Shown here in pieces: positions 1-7,471 of a stretch of 19,750 bases of DNA. The translations under genes and the position numbers were made by a program. How positions within the stretch are numbered: position 1 is the stretch's first letter; the number at the start of each line of letters is the position of its first letter. The notes under the pieces were generated by a model, which saw only the letters and a list, made by a program, of their open reading frames with translations, had not been told where the DNA came from and made no database searches. This stretch comes from Clostridiales bacterium oral taxon 876 str. F0540 (GTDB lineage Bacteria > Bacillota > Clostridia > Clostridiales > Clostridiaceae): the NCBI GenBank assembly GCA_000466585.1, contig KE993498.1, positions 1 to 19,750 of the forward strand. The letters are read 5' to 3'.

Positions 1-187
1 CGACAAGGAATATAATATCACATAACAAAACCCATATAAATATATAATCCCCATTTATATTAAATTAATTCATTATATCTATACATTTCTCTGTTTAACT
101 ATAACATTCATATATTGATACACCAGGTAGAGTATTTGTAGAATTAAAAAAAATAAATACTATTTTCTTTAACCTTATAAATATAAG

Positions 188-252
188 AAAGCACTGAGAA
201 CACATAGATAGATTTTATGTATCACACAGAATCTGCGTATCCTCAATGCTTT
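188..252. other. Long imperfect hairpin in the non-coding stretch 1-307
   Basis: Bases 1-307 hold no convincing gene. The visible structure is an imperfect inverted repeat: AAAGCACTGAG (188-198) pairs with CTCAATGCTTT (242-252) with one mismatch, and partial pairing continues inward. Two small internal hairpins are possible on the minus strand, CAG-ATT-CTG and ACATA...TATGT, giving a branched fold. It lies just downstream of the aminotransferase stop, so it may act as that gene's terminator. The U-tract after it on the minus strand (TTTCTTATATTT) is poor, so a structured RNA or a palindromic element remnant is also possible. The rest of the stretch is AT-rich with nothing recognisable. Confidence 0.45.
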
Positions 253-307
253 GTTTTAGACATATTCAGTAATATTCTTATCGTTCATTTAATTCTTTTA
301 AAGCTTT

Positions 308-1450
308 CTAACAGGTATATTTGAGAAATACATTAACCATATCGTTTTTACATTCAAAGCCCAAATCCTCTAAGGACTTTTGAAGAGCAAACAATGTGTA
401 GCTTACTTTATCAATTCTCGCGTTCTCTCCCATATGACCTATTCTTATTACCTTTCCTCCAAGATATCCAAAAGATCCCGCAATAAAGACTCCATAACTA
501 TTTAGCATATTGTCTCTTAATTGTTTATCATCTATTTTATCAGGCAGTTCGATTACAGTTACGGTATTTGCATATCCATCCTTTATATATAAGTTTAACC
601 CTGCTTCTAAAATTGCTTTTCTCGCAGCTGCACCAATTTTCTTATGTCTAACTATCATATTCTCCTGGCCTTCTTCAAGTATATTGTCTATAGCCGCCTT
701 CAATCCAATAATATCACTTATGGGCTGAGTATAAGGAAACCATTTATCCTTATAGTAGTTTTTCCAAACTAATAAATTACAATAGAAGCCTGCAATAGGC
801 TCTTTTCTATTTTCCATAACTTGAAAAGCATCATCACTGATACTTAAAAAAGTTAACCCCGGAGGAGCAGATACTGCTTTTTGAGAACCACCTAATGCTA
901 TGTCTATCTGCCAATCATCTACTTGAAATTCTTCTCCTCCCATAGCAGCCACGCTGTCTACTACTGTAATAATTCCTTTTTCTTTTAACAATGGACATAT
1001 CTTATCTACTTCATTTAATACTCCTGAAGGTGTATCACAATGAACCACAGTAGCATATTTAAAATCACTATCTTTTTGTAAAAACTCTTTAAGAGCACTT
1101 ATATCAATTTTTTTTTGCCTGTCTCCCTTAAAAAGTACAGCCTCTCCCCCGTACATTTTAACAAAGTCTGCAAAGCCTTCTCCAAATATTCCATTATCTA
1201 TAACTAAAACCCTGTCTCCCTTTTCAGTTAAAGAGGCACAGGCTGCTTCAAGTCCTAATATACCCTCTCCACTAAGTATTCTAACTTCATTTTTGGTGTT
1301 TAAAAATTTACCTATTCTTTCACAGGTTTCCTTATAAAAGTCATAAAATTGTAAATCCAAATCAGGATTTGTTGTTTCTAACGCTCTGGCTAATCTAACA
1401 TTCTCTCTGACCTGAGTTGGACCTGGTGTCATTATGTATGGAACCTTCAT
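308..1450 (-). CDS. Class V PLP-dependent aminotransferase (serine-pyruvate / alanine-glyoxylate aminotransferase family)
   Basis: 380 aa, a usual length for this fold-type I aminotransferase family (PucG, Agx and archaeal/clostridial serine-glyoxylate or alanine-glyoxylate aminotransferases). The N-terminus MTPGPTQV is the typical substrate-loop start. The phosphate-binding glycine turn LSGEGILGLEA is at 59-69. The PLP-pyridine Asp is D165 in VVDSVAAMGG, and the Schiff-base Lys is K191 in GGSQKAVSAPPGL. A cytosolic enzyme exchanging amino groups between a small amino acid (Ser or Ala) and glyoxylate or pyruvate is expected; the exact substrate cannot be read from sequence. The start is supported by AGGAAGG six bases upstream. 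A TATAAT about 35 bases before the start (minus strand) may be its -10, without a good -35. It is separated from ric by a terminator, so it is probably monocistronic. Confidence 0.88.
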   Translation of the reverse strand: MKVPYIMTPGPTQVRENVRLARALETTNPDLDLQFYDFYKETCERIGKFLNTKNEVRILSGEGILGLEAACASLTEKGDRVLVIDNGIFGEGFADFVKMYGGEAVLFKGDRQKKIDISALKEFLQKDSDFKYATVVHCDTPSGVLNEVDKICPLLKEKGIITVVDSVAAMGGEEFQVDDWQIDIALGGSQKAVSAPPGLTFLSISDDAFQVMENRKEPIAGFYCNLLVWKNYYKDKWFPYTQPISDIIGLKAAIDNILEEGQENMIVRHKKIGAAARKAILEAGLNLYIKDGYANTVTVIELPDKIDDKQLRDNMLNSYGVFIAGSFGYLGGKVIRIGHMGENARIDKVSYTLFALQKSLEDLGFECKNDMVNVFLKYTC

Positions 1451-1531
1451 AACATCCTTCCTCTCTTAAAAATACATATAAGAAATTATACTACTATATT
1501 ATCCCGAATTAAAATGTATCCATACATTATT

Positions 1532-1570
1532 AAAAGCCAGCCTAAAACATAATTTTAGTAGCTGGCTTTT
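1532..1570 (-). terminator. Rho-independent terminator of ric
   Basis: AAAAGCCAGC (1532-1541) pairs with GCTGGCTTTT (1561-1570), and an inner CTAAAA/TTTTAG stem extends it. On the minus strand the hairpin is followed by a T-rich run. It lies 22 bp past the ric stop and upstream of the aminotransferase promoter region. Confidence 0.82.
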
Positions 1571-1592
1571 ATGACCTCTCTAAACTATAAAA

Positions 1593-2300
1593 CTATTTGT
1601 CTAATTCCATAAGTCTAGGGAACAATATATTGTTTTCTAAGTGTATATGCTGGAAGGTTTCTGCCTCTAATTCCTGAAGTTTTGCGTAAGTTAGCCTATA
1701 AGTATTACAGCCATCTGCAGGAACTTCATAATCATTAGTTACTTCTCTTAGCTCCTTAAGAATATTACCTACATTTGTATGCTCATCTGATAATTCTTGG
1801 TTTAATCTTATGGCCTTACGCAAAGCTTCTTTTGTCTTGTTTTTTTCATATTCCTTTATTGCTGGATATTGAACTGTTTCTTCTTTTATTGTATGTGATT
1901 CAAAATCCATTTTTACAGTATGAAACAACTTGTGAACCATAGAAAGCTCTGGATGGTGTTCTCCATGAACTCTCAATATTTTAGTAGTAAGTTCGCTTAT
2001 TCTGGGAAGCTCAGCATTAAGATAAGCATGATGAACATTAACTATATGATCCACCAATTCACCCAAAGGAGCTTTAGTCCAATCTTTATCTTCTGTCTTC
2101 ACATTTTTAAAATCTTCATATAAATTATTTATTTTATCTAGTATCTCCGGTTCACTGAGATCTTGTTCCTTTATAGCTGTAAGCAGAGTTCTGTCTCCAC
2201 CACAACAAAAATCTATTCTATATTCTTTAAAAACATCGGCCGCCTTTGGAAATTTGGTTACTATCTCTCCAAGCTTTTGTGAACTATGAAATGTTCCCAT
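1593..2300 (-). CDS. ric: Iron-sulfur cluster repair di-iron protein (Ric / ScdA / YtfE family)
   Basis: 235 aa, full length. The N-terminal ScdA_N/DUF542 domain (about 1-60) has the diagnostic DFCCGG motif with C32 and C33. The C-terminal hemerythrin-like domain (about 78-232) carries the iron-ligand pattern of the family: H90/H91, H115/H116, ESH136 with E140/E141, DEH174 and HIH218/220 followed by E222. Members restore Fe-S clusters damaged by nitric oxide or oxidants and can release iron or handle NO at the di-iron site. The start has AGGAGGA eight bases upstream. The gene is divergent from the flavodiiron gene across a shared control region with FNR-type boxes, which fits co-induction by nitrosative or oxidative stress. 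Confidence 0.93.
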   Translation of the reverse strand: MGTFHSSQKLGEIVTKFPKAADVFKEYRIDFCCGGDRTLLTAIKEQDLSEPEILDKINNLYEDFKNVKTEDKDWTKAPLGELVDHIVNVHHAYLNAELPRISELTTKILRVHGEHHPELSMVHKLFHTVKMDFESHTIKEETVQYPAIKEYEKNKTKEALRKAIRLNQELSDEHTNVGNILKELREVTNDYEVPADGCNTYRLTYAKLQELEAETFQHIHLENNILFPRLMELDK

Positions 2301-2327
2301 AATAAATTCCTCCTGTTTTGCTTTTAT

Positions 2328-2363
2328 TGTTCTTATTATATCCTTATCTCATTTTTGTATATG
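2328..2363 (-). promoter_or_regulatory. Predicted activator-dependent ric promoter
   Basis: On the minus strand TATAAT occupies 2340-2335, giving a predicted start near 2328. The -35 position reads CATATA, unlike TTGACA. The FNR-type box at 2363-2376 is centred at -41.5 from the predicted start, the class II activator position. The transcript start is inferred from the -10, not mapped. Confidence 0.6.
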
Positions 2364-2376
2364 TGATTTAAATCAA
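2363..2376. promoter_or_regulatory. FNR/CRP-type box 1 (ric side)
   Basis: GTGATTTAAATCAA matches the FNR consensus TTGATnnnnATCAA at nine of ten defined positions. Its core TGATTTAAATCA is a perfect palindrome. It is centred at -41.5 of the predicted ric promoter and about -63.5 of the fprA promoter. The likely ligand is the FNR-like regulator encoded at 3805-4518. Confidence 0.65.
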
Positions 2377-2384
2377 TTTTTAAA

Positions 2385-2398
2385 TTGATTTGAGTCAT
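2385..2398. promoter_or_regulatory. FNR/CRP-type box 2 (fprA side)
   Basis: TTGATTTGAGTCAT matches TTGATnnnnATCAA at eight of ten defined positions: a perfect left half and a degenerate right half. It is centred at -41.5 of the predicted fprA promoter and exactly 22 bp (two helical turns) from box 1. A perfect palindrome with 10-bp arms (2370-2379 and 2382-2391) spans the inner halves of both boxes. Confidence 0.6.
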
Positions 2399-2433
2399 AG
2401 TCTATTCTTCCTAAAGATTTTATAATTGAGCCA
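2398..2433 (+). promoter_or_regulatory. Predicted activator-dependent fprA promoter
   Basis: TATAAT at 2421-2426 predicts a start near 2433. The -35 position (2398-2403, TAGTCT) does not resemble TTGACA, as expected for a promoter that needs an activator. Box 2 is centred at -41.5. The predicted leader is about 42 nt, ending in AGGAGAG before the ATG. Confidence 0.6.
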
Positions 2434-2474
2434 TAAGTTGAAAAACAGAAAACAATAAAAAGGAGAGATTTATT

Positions 2475-3707
2475 ATGATGAATAACATAGAAATTACTAA
2501 GGACACTTATTGTGTAGGAAAAATTGATGATACAAAGGTTCCTTTCCATAGATTAATATTAGAAAAAGGGACAACATATAATTCTTACTTATTAAATACA
2601 GAAGAACCAACCTTAATAGATACAGTTGATATTTCTTATGGTATGGAATTTGTAAAACATCTAGGTACTATAATAGACCTTGAAAAACTTCAATATGTTG
2701 TTATCAACCACGTTGAACCAGACCATGCAGGAGCATTAGGTGCTTTAATGAATAAAGCTAAAAATGCAACAATAGTTACTACTGAGCTGGGCAAAAAATT
2801 CTTAATAGGAATGTTCAAACTTCAAAATAGGAACTTCCATGTTATTAAAGATGGAGAAACTCTAGATATAGGAGAAAAGACTCTTCAGTTCTTTGAAACT
2901 CCATTTTTACACACAGAAGAAACAATGGTTACTTACAGTGTAGAGGATAAAATACTTTTCCCTTGCGATATTTTTAGTACACATATTGCTAACTATGAAT
3001 TATTTAATGATCCAGCTAAGGAAGACATAACAGAAGATTTCAAGGTTTACTATAAGCTAATAATGCATCCTCACAGACCATATGTAAGAGATATGATTAA
3101 CAAAATCAAGGATTTAGAAATAAATATGATTTGTCCTTCACACGGATATGTACTAAGAGATAATGCCCAAAAGTACATTAATTTATATGATGAAATGAGC
3201 AATGTTGAATTATCTACAGATAAGAAAGCTTTAATATTATTCAGCTCAATGACAGGAAACACTTCAAAGATAGCTCAAGGCTTAAAAGAAGGCTTAACTG
3301 AAATGGGTGTAGAAACAAATGTAATAAATATAAAAAACGCTGATTTAAATTCCATATTAGATATGGCTAAAGAAGCTTCTGCAATTATAATAGGCAGTTC
3401 TACAAGATACGGAGATATGATCGGAAGCATTGAAGACATAGTAAAGGAGATAGTTAAGCTCGACTTATCAGGTAAATTAGGAGCAGCTTTTGGTTCATAT
3501 GGATGGAGTGGCGAAGCTGTTGAAATAATAAACGACTATCTAAAAAACAGCAGCTTAACTTTGCTTGATACTTCTTATATGATTAAAGCCACTGGTGATG
3601 ATCACATTAAACTTCCTCTAAGGATTAGCTTTACCCCGGAAGAGCACACTAAAGAGATCTGTATTGAAACCGGTGCTGCAATAGGAGAAATACTTATTAA
3701 GAATTAA
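2475..3707 (+). CDS. fprA: FprA family A-type flavoprotein (flavodiiron protein; O2/NO reductase)
   Basis: 410 aa, the normal size of a class A flavodiiron protein with no rubredoxin or reductase extension. The N-terminal metallo-beta-lactamase-like domain (about 1-248) has all di-iron ligands: NH79-V-E81-P-D83-H84, H146 in FLHTEET, D165 in FPCD and H223 in CPSHGYVLR. The C-terminal flavodoxin domain (about 250-405) has the FMN-phosphate loop SSMTGNTSKIA and a second loop GSSTRYGD. These cytosolic enzymes reduce O2 to water or NO to N2O with electrons from rubredoxin or a reductase. The O2 versus NO preference cannot be told from sequence. AGGAG lies nine bases before the ATG at 2475; a second in-frame ATG follows directly. 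Divergent from ric and convergent with an FNR-like regulator, which supports a stress-defence role. Confidence 0.95.
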   Translation: MMNNIEITKDTYCVGKIDDTKVPFHRLILEKGTTYNSYLLNTEEPTLIDTVDISYGMEFVKHLGTIIDLEKLQYVVINHVEPDHAGALGALMNKAKNATIVTTELGKKFLIGMFKLQNRNFHVIKDGETLDIGEKTLQFFETPFLHTEETMVTYSVEDKILFPCDIFSTHIANYELFNDPAKEDITEDFKVYYKLIMHPHRPYVRDMINKIKDLEINMICPSHGYVLRDNAQKYINLYDEMSNVELSTDKKALILFSSMTGNTSKIAQGLKEGLTEMGVETNVINIKNADLNSILDMAKEASAIIIGSSTRYGDMIGSIEDIVKEIVKLDLSGKLGAAFGSYGWSGEAVEIINDYLKNSSLTLLDTSYMIKATGDDHIKLPLRISFTPEEHTKEICIETGAAIGEILIKN

Positions 3708-3759
3708 TGGATGCTTCACAAGCAAAGTCAAAATGAGAATGTGCTTGGCATATAAAATT

Positions 3760-3786
3760 AAAAATCCCCTTCAAGGGGATTTTTTT
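3760..3786. terminator. Bidirectional terminator between fprA and the FNR-like gene
   Basis: A GC-rich stem CCCC...GGGG with loop TTCAA is flanked by an A-run on the left and a T-run on the right, so it can end transcripts from both directions. It sits in the 97-bp spacer between two convergent genes. Confidence 0.85.
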
Positions 3787-3804
3787 CATTCATTCTAAAT
3801 TATC

Positions 3805-4518
3805 TTAAGCCATTTCCTCCAAAGCTTCCATGTCCTTAATTACAACCTTCTTATTACCAATAAGCTCAATTACTCCTTCATCCTGCATAGAAGTGAGCTT
3901 TCTGCTCATTGTCTCTCTCGTAACCCCTATATAATTTGCCATTTCTTCACGGCTTAAAGGAAGTTCTATAACCAATCCTTCTTTTTGCTCAACTCCAAAA
4001 TCCTTAGCAAAGTTTTTTAGAAGTCCAGCTATTCTTGTCTCTATATCCTTAGTACTTAGAGTTTGAACCAAGTTTTCTAATGAAACAAGTCTATCATGAA
4101 GACTTTCAAGAATTCTAAGACTAATATCCGGTGCTTCTTTTACTATTTTATCAAAATCATCCTTGGTAAGAAGACAGACATGTACATCTTCTAAAGCTTC
4201 TGCATTAAAATCAAATTTACCTTTCTTTAAAAGACTTAAATATCCTATAAAATCCCCCTCAGAAAGTATATGAAGAATTTGCTCTTTTCCTTCTTTCGTA
4301 TATTTAAATATTTTAACCCTACCGCTATTTATTATATAAAACTTATCAGATACATCCCCTTCAAAAAATATTATCTGACCTTTTTTATATCTTCTTCTTA
4401 GTATTTTGCTCATTACCTCGCTTAGCTGCCCACTATCTAACTCTCTAAAAATAGGTGCCTTACTTGCGCAGTATCTCCCGGTGCAGTGCTCACAAGAACA
4501 AAGTTCTGTATCCTTCAT
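3805..4518 (-). CDS. CRP/FNR-family transcriptional regulator with FNR-like cysteine cluster
   Basis: 237 aa. An N-terminal cysteine cluster C7-x-C9-xx-C12-x4-C17 is followed by a cyclic-nucleotide-binding-type beta-roll (about 25-120), a dimer helix (about 128-160) and a C-terminal winged HTH. C12 and C17 with C9, plus C115 in VHVCLLTKDDF, mirror the spacing of the four [4Fe-4S] ligands of E. coli FNR (C20, C23, C29, C122). The recognition helix TRETMSRKL has the ExxSR pattern by which FNR reads TTGAT. It is therefore probably an O2- or NO-responsive activator, and the FNR boxes between ric and fprA are the obvious targets. A longer reading frame would start at a GTG at 4536 overlapping the upstream stop, but GGAGGAG placed five bases before the ATG at 4518 favours this start. 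It is cotranscribed with the HTH-TPR gene 17 bp upstream. Confidence 0.88.
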   Translation of the reverse strand: MKDTELCSCEHCTGRYCASKAPIFRELDSGQLSEVMSKILRRRYKKGQIIFFEGDVSDKFYIINSGRVKIFKYTKEGKEQILHILSEGDFIGYLSLLKKGKFDFNAEALEDVHVCLLTKDDFDKIVKEAPDISLRILESLHDRLVSLENLVQTLSTKDIETRIAGLLKNFAKDFGVEQKEGLVIELPLSREEMANYIGVTRETMSRKLTSMQDEGVIELIGNKKVVIKDMEALEEMA

Positions 4519-4535
4519 CTTCTCCTCCATTAACA

Positions 4536-5798
4536 CTATGAAGCCATATTTAAATATTTCTTACACATTTCAATATCATTTTGTTCCAGATACAAAAGAG
4601 CTAGTTTATTATAGACTCTATTCAGCTCTTCTTTGTAGTGTTTATTACTCCTTAATATATCTAAGAGCTTTGTATAAACTGTTTTTAAATTCTGGAAGTC
4701 TTTAAGAAATGTGTATGTATCAATAATAATATAATAGCTATTTACTAAAGCATCAACATTGTTGTATTCCTGCGCTAATTTTAATCCTGACTTCGCAAGA
4801 ATCAGCGCTTCATTATATTGATGTTTATTTGCATAAATTCTAGCCTTCTCTATATAAATATTTGTTAAAATACTTTTATCAGACCTTTCAGCTATCTCCT
4901 GCGCTTTATTAAAATACTCCAAGCTATTTATATCTTTATATTCTTTACTTACAATTGCATAATTATAGGTTACATAAAGTAGAGCTTCGTCTTTGTTGAT
5001 ACACAAATTTAATAAATCTTCATATAAGGCACAAGCCTTATCCACATTTCCTTTTAAAATGTAGCAATTTGCTTTTAAAACATTTCCGTAAATATACTGA
5101 TCAAAATCTACTTCTTTTTCGCAAATGGTCAAGTATGTATCTATAAAGCTTAATGCCTTATCAAATTCTCCTAAACATTTATGAGCTTCAGCAATACTGT
5201 ATATTGAATACTTTTCTATATCTATATTTTTATATAAAGTAGAATAATAGATGGCTCTATCAAAAAAAGATATTGCTTCTAAAAACTCCTTATTATTTTT
5301 CTTGCACTCGCCCAATCTATTATATAAATATCCTAGACAGTTTTTCTCGTCAGTATCCTTAAACAAATCAAGCGAAAGCATATAATTTATAAAAGCACTT
5401 GTATAACTGTTAGACTCGAATTCATAATCACCAAGAACTTTATATGCCTGAGCTTCTGCCTTTGTTAATCTATACTTTGTTGCTATATTGATAATAACTT
5501 CCATCTCATCTTGAGTAGGAATATTATTTAGCTTTTCAAAACAGTAAAGTTCAGCATCCTGCTCCGGAGTCCTTAAAAGATAATCCTCATCAATTTTTAA
5601 GGGTATATTTAAACTTTCAGCCTTACTATTAAGCTTTGCTGCAATCACCTTAGCCGTTTCTCGGCTTAATCCCCTTTTTCCTGTTTCAATCATACTAATA
5701 AATGCTCTGGTTATATTTTCGTCTTCAAGTTCCTGCTGTCTCATATTAAACTTTTTTCTCAGGCTCCTTATTTTTTCCCCCGTAGTTAAAAATATCAT
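4536..5798 (-). CDS. XRE-family HTH regulator with tetratricopeptide repeats
   Basis: 420 aa from the preferred start. The XRE-type helix-turn-helix (about 5-60) includes GEKIRSLRKKFNMRQQEL and the ISMIETGKRG turn. The rest is an all-helical array of TPR-like repeats (about 85-410) rich in Y/L/A at TPR positions, for example FINYMLSLDLF and FDRAIYYSTLY. The architecture resembles peptide- or partner-sensing regulators (RRNPP-like and related clostridial HTH-TPR proteins), but no adjacent small signal-peptide gene is visible. The in-frame ATG at 5834 lacks a ribosome-binding site, whereas GGGGGAA lies seven bases before the ATG at 5798. It is transcribed with the FNR-like gene directly downstream and diverges from cardiolipin synthase. 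Its ligand and targets are unknown. Confidence 0.85.
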   Translation of the reverse strand: MIFLTTGEKIRSLRKKFNMRQQELEDENITRAFISMIETGKRGLSRETAKVIAAKLNSKAESLNIPLKIDEDYLLRTPEQDAELYCFEKLNNIPTQDEMEVIINIATKYRLTKAEAQAYKVLGDYEFESNSYTSAFINYMLSLDLFKDTDEKNCLGYLYNRLGECKKNNKEFLEAISFFDRAIYYSTLYKNIDIEKYSIYSIAEAHKCLGEFDKALSFIDTYLTICEKEVDFDQYIYGNVLKANCYILKGNVDKACALYEDLLNLCINKDEALLYVTYNYAIVSKEYKDINSLEYFNKAQEIAERSDKSILTNIYIEKARIYANKHQYNEALILAKSGLKLAQEYNNVDALVNSYYIIIDTYTFLKDFQNLKTVYTKLLDILRSNKHYKEELNRVYNKLALLYLEQNDIEMCKKYLNMAS

Positions 5799-5883
5799 TA
5801 CAAATTCCCCCAAATTTATATATTTTAAACTCAATATTAGCCAAAGCTTTGATTTTTATGGTATATTTATATATATAATTTTC

Positions 5884-5954
5884 ATATATAAACACAGTAA
5901 TTTCAAGACCTAAAGTATAATTTATTTAATCTTTGCTAATAAATGTTTATATAT
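5884..5954. repeat. 11-bp inverted repeat in the HTH-TPR / cls divergent spacer
   Basis: ATATATAAACA at 5884-5894 is the exact reverse complement of TGTTTATATAT at 5944-5954. The arm centres are 60 bp apart and flank a TATAAT at 5916-5921 that could be the cls -10. The spacer (5799-6009) is extremely AT-rich, so the repeat could be chance or a pair of operator half-sites. Confidence 0.35.
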
Positions 5955-6009
5955 ACTTTAAAAAGCTTACAATTATAGCTTTTTTTGAGTAAAAAAAGGG
6001 GGGAATTTA

Positions 6010-7446
6010 GTGATTTTTAGAATAACAAGTCTACCTATGTGGCTATTCATAATAAATGCTTTATTATCAGTTGTTATAATAATTGTTGAAAGAAAACGTC
6101 CGGAGAAAACAATAGCGTGGCTTTTAGTATTTGTACTGCTGCCTCCAATTGGTCTTATATTTTATATTTTCCTAGGCCGTAACTGGAAAAAACATAAGCT
6201 TGCAGAGGACATATCTCCTTATGTCAGAGATTTAATAAATAGAGTTATAAATAAAATAGAAAATCCAGAGTACATTCCTCTAATTGAACTTTTGGCGAAA
6301 AACAGCTATTCTCCTTTATTTATAGATAATGATATAACTTTATTTAAAGATGGTGCTGAGAAATTTAAATGCTTAAAACAAGAACTAGATAAAGCAAAGC
6401 ATCATATACATCTTGAGTACTATATAGTAAAAAGTGATGGTATAGGAACTGAAATAAAAGATTTGCTAATAAAGAAAGCTTCTCAGGGTGTAAAAGTGAA
6501 GTTTATTATAGATAGGGTCGGATCTATAAAGATGAAAAGAAGTGCAATAAAAGAACTTAGAGAGGCCGGAGTTGAAGTTATACAGTATTCTTACTTTTTA
6601 GCTCCATTATTAAGAGCTATAAACACACAAATAAACTACAGAAATCACAGAAAAATAGTAGTAATTGATGGAAGAGTTGGCTTTGTGGGCGGTATAAACA
6701 TAGGCGATGAATATTTAGGCAAGGGTAAGCTAGGTTACTGGAGAGATACTCATATGATGGTTAAAGGAGACTTTGTAATTGGGCTTCAAGCCTCCTTCTT
6801 AGATGATTATTTTACAATTAAGCGCACAGATGGTGAATATTTTATAAATAAAAATGAGGCAAAGCAATATTTCCCAGAGCCATTAAAATCAAACAAACAA
6901 ATTATGCAGCTTGTTAGAAGCGGACCTGATTCAGAGTTTCCTGCCATTATGCAGGGCATATTAAAGATGATAACTATGGCAAAGAAAAATATTTATATAA
7001 CTACTCCTTATTTTGTACCTACTGAAAGTATAATGGAAGCGCTTAAGATAGCTGCTTTAGGTGGAATAGACGTAAGGATTATTTTTCCCGGAAAATATGA
7101 TCATATATTAGTTTACTATGCATCCAGAACATATTTAGCAGAGCTTATTAAATGTGGTGCGAGAATTTACTTTTATAGCAACGATTCCTTTATCCATTCC
7201 AAGGTTATGACTATTGACGGGAAAATAGCTACTGTAGGAACTGCTAATATGGATATAAGAAGCTATGAACTTAATTATGAAATAAATGCTGTTATATATG
7301 ATGATAATAAGACAAGTGAATTAGATAAGCAATTTTTTGAGGATTTAAAGAGAAGCAAGGAACTTTTCGTAGAAGATTTTGAAGCTACACCAAAGTTAAA
7401 TAAAGCACTCGAAGCTACAGCAAGGGTTTTTTCATCACTATTATAA
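6010..7446 (+). CDS. cls: Cardiolipin synthase (phospholipase D superfamily)
   Basis: 478 aa, the usual size of bacterial Cls. Two N-terminal membrane helices (about 7-26 and 35-55, PLDc_N type) are followed by two PLD catalytic domains. The HKD motifs are H213-x-K215-x4-D220 (NHRKIVVIDG, followed by GFVGGIN) and H396-x-K398-x4-D403 (IHSKVMTIDG, followed by ATVGTANMD). The enzyme joins two phosphatidylglycerol molecules to give cardiolipin and glycerol at the inner membrane face. The start is a GTG with a strong AAGGGGGGAA seven bases upstream. Followed by a bidirectional terminator. Whether the divergent HTH-TPR protein regulates it is not shown by the sequence. Confidence 0.94.
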   Translation: MIFRITSLPMWLFIINALLSVVIIIVERKRPEKTIAWLLVFVLLPPIGLIFYIFLGRNWKKHKLAEDISPYVRDLINRVINKIENPEYIPLIELLAKNSYSPLFIDNDITLFKDGAEKFKCLKQELDKAKHHIHLEYYIVKSDGIGTEIKDLLIKKASQGVKVKFIIDRVGSIKMKRSAIKELREAGVEVIQYSYFLAPLLRAINTQINYRNHRKIVVIDGRVGFVGGINIGDEYLGKGKLGYWRDTHMMVKGDFVIGLQASFLDDYFTIKRTDGEYFINKNEAKQYFPEPLKSNKQIMQLVRSGPDSEFPAIMQGILKMITMAKKNIYITTPYFVPTESIMEALKIAALGGIDVRIIFPGKYDHILVYYASRTYLAELIKCGARIYFYSNDSFIHSKVMTIDGKIATVGTANMDIRSYELNYEINAVIYDDNKTSELDKQFFEDLKRSKELFVEDFEATPKLNKALEATARVFSSLL

Positions 7447-7471
7447 AAGGAGAGGCATACTGCCTCTCCTT
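7447..7471. terminator. Bidirectional terminator between cls and degV
   Basis: AAGGAGAGGC (7447-7456) pairs perfectly with GCCTCTCCTT (7462-7471) around a 5-base loop. It begins directly after the cls stop and overlaps the degV stop codon (7470-7472), so it serves both convergent genes and part of it is coding. Confidence 0.8.

Noticed and set aside
2301..2474. Rho-independent terminator at the AAATCAATTT palindrome
   Set aside because: The stem is entirely A/T with a single C or G per arm, and it lies between divergent promoters, where an operator explains it better.
4536..5798. RRNPP quorum-sensing pair
   Set aside because: The HTH-TPR architecture fits, but no small secreted-peptide gene is found next to it; the next gene downstream is the FNR-like regulator.
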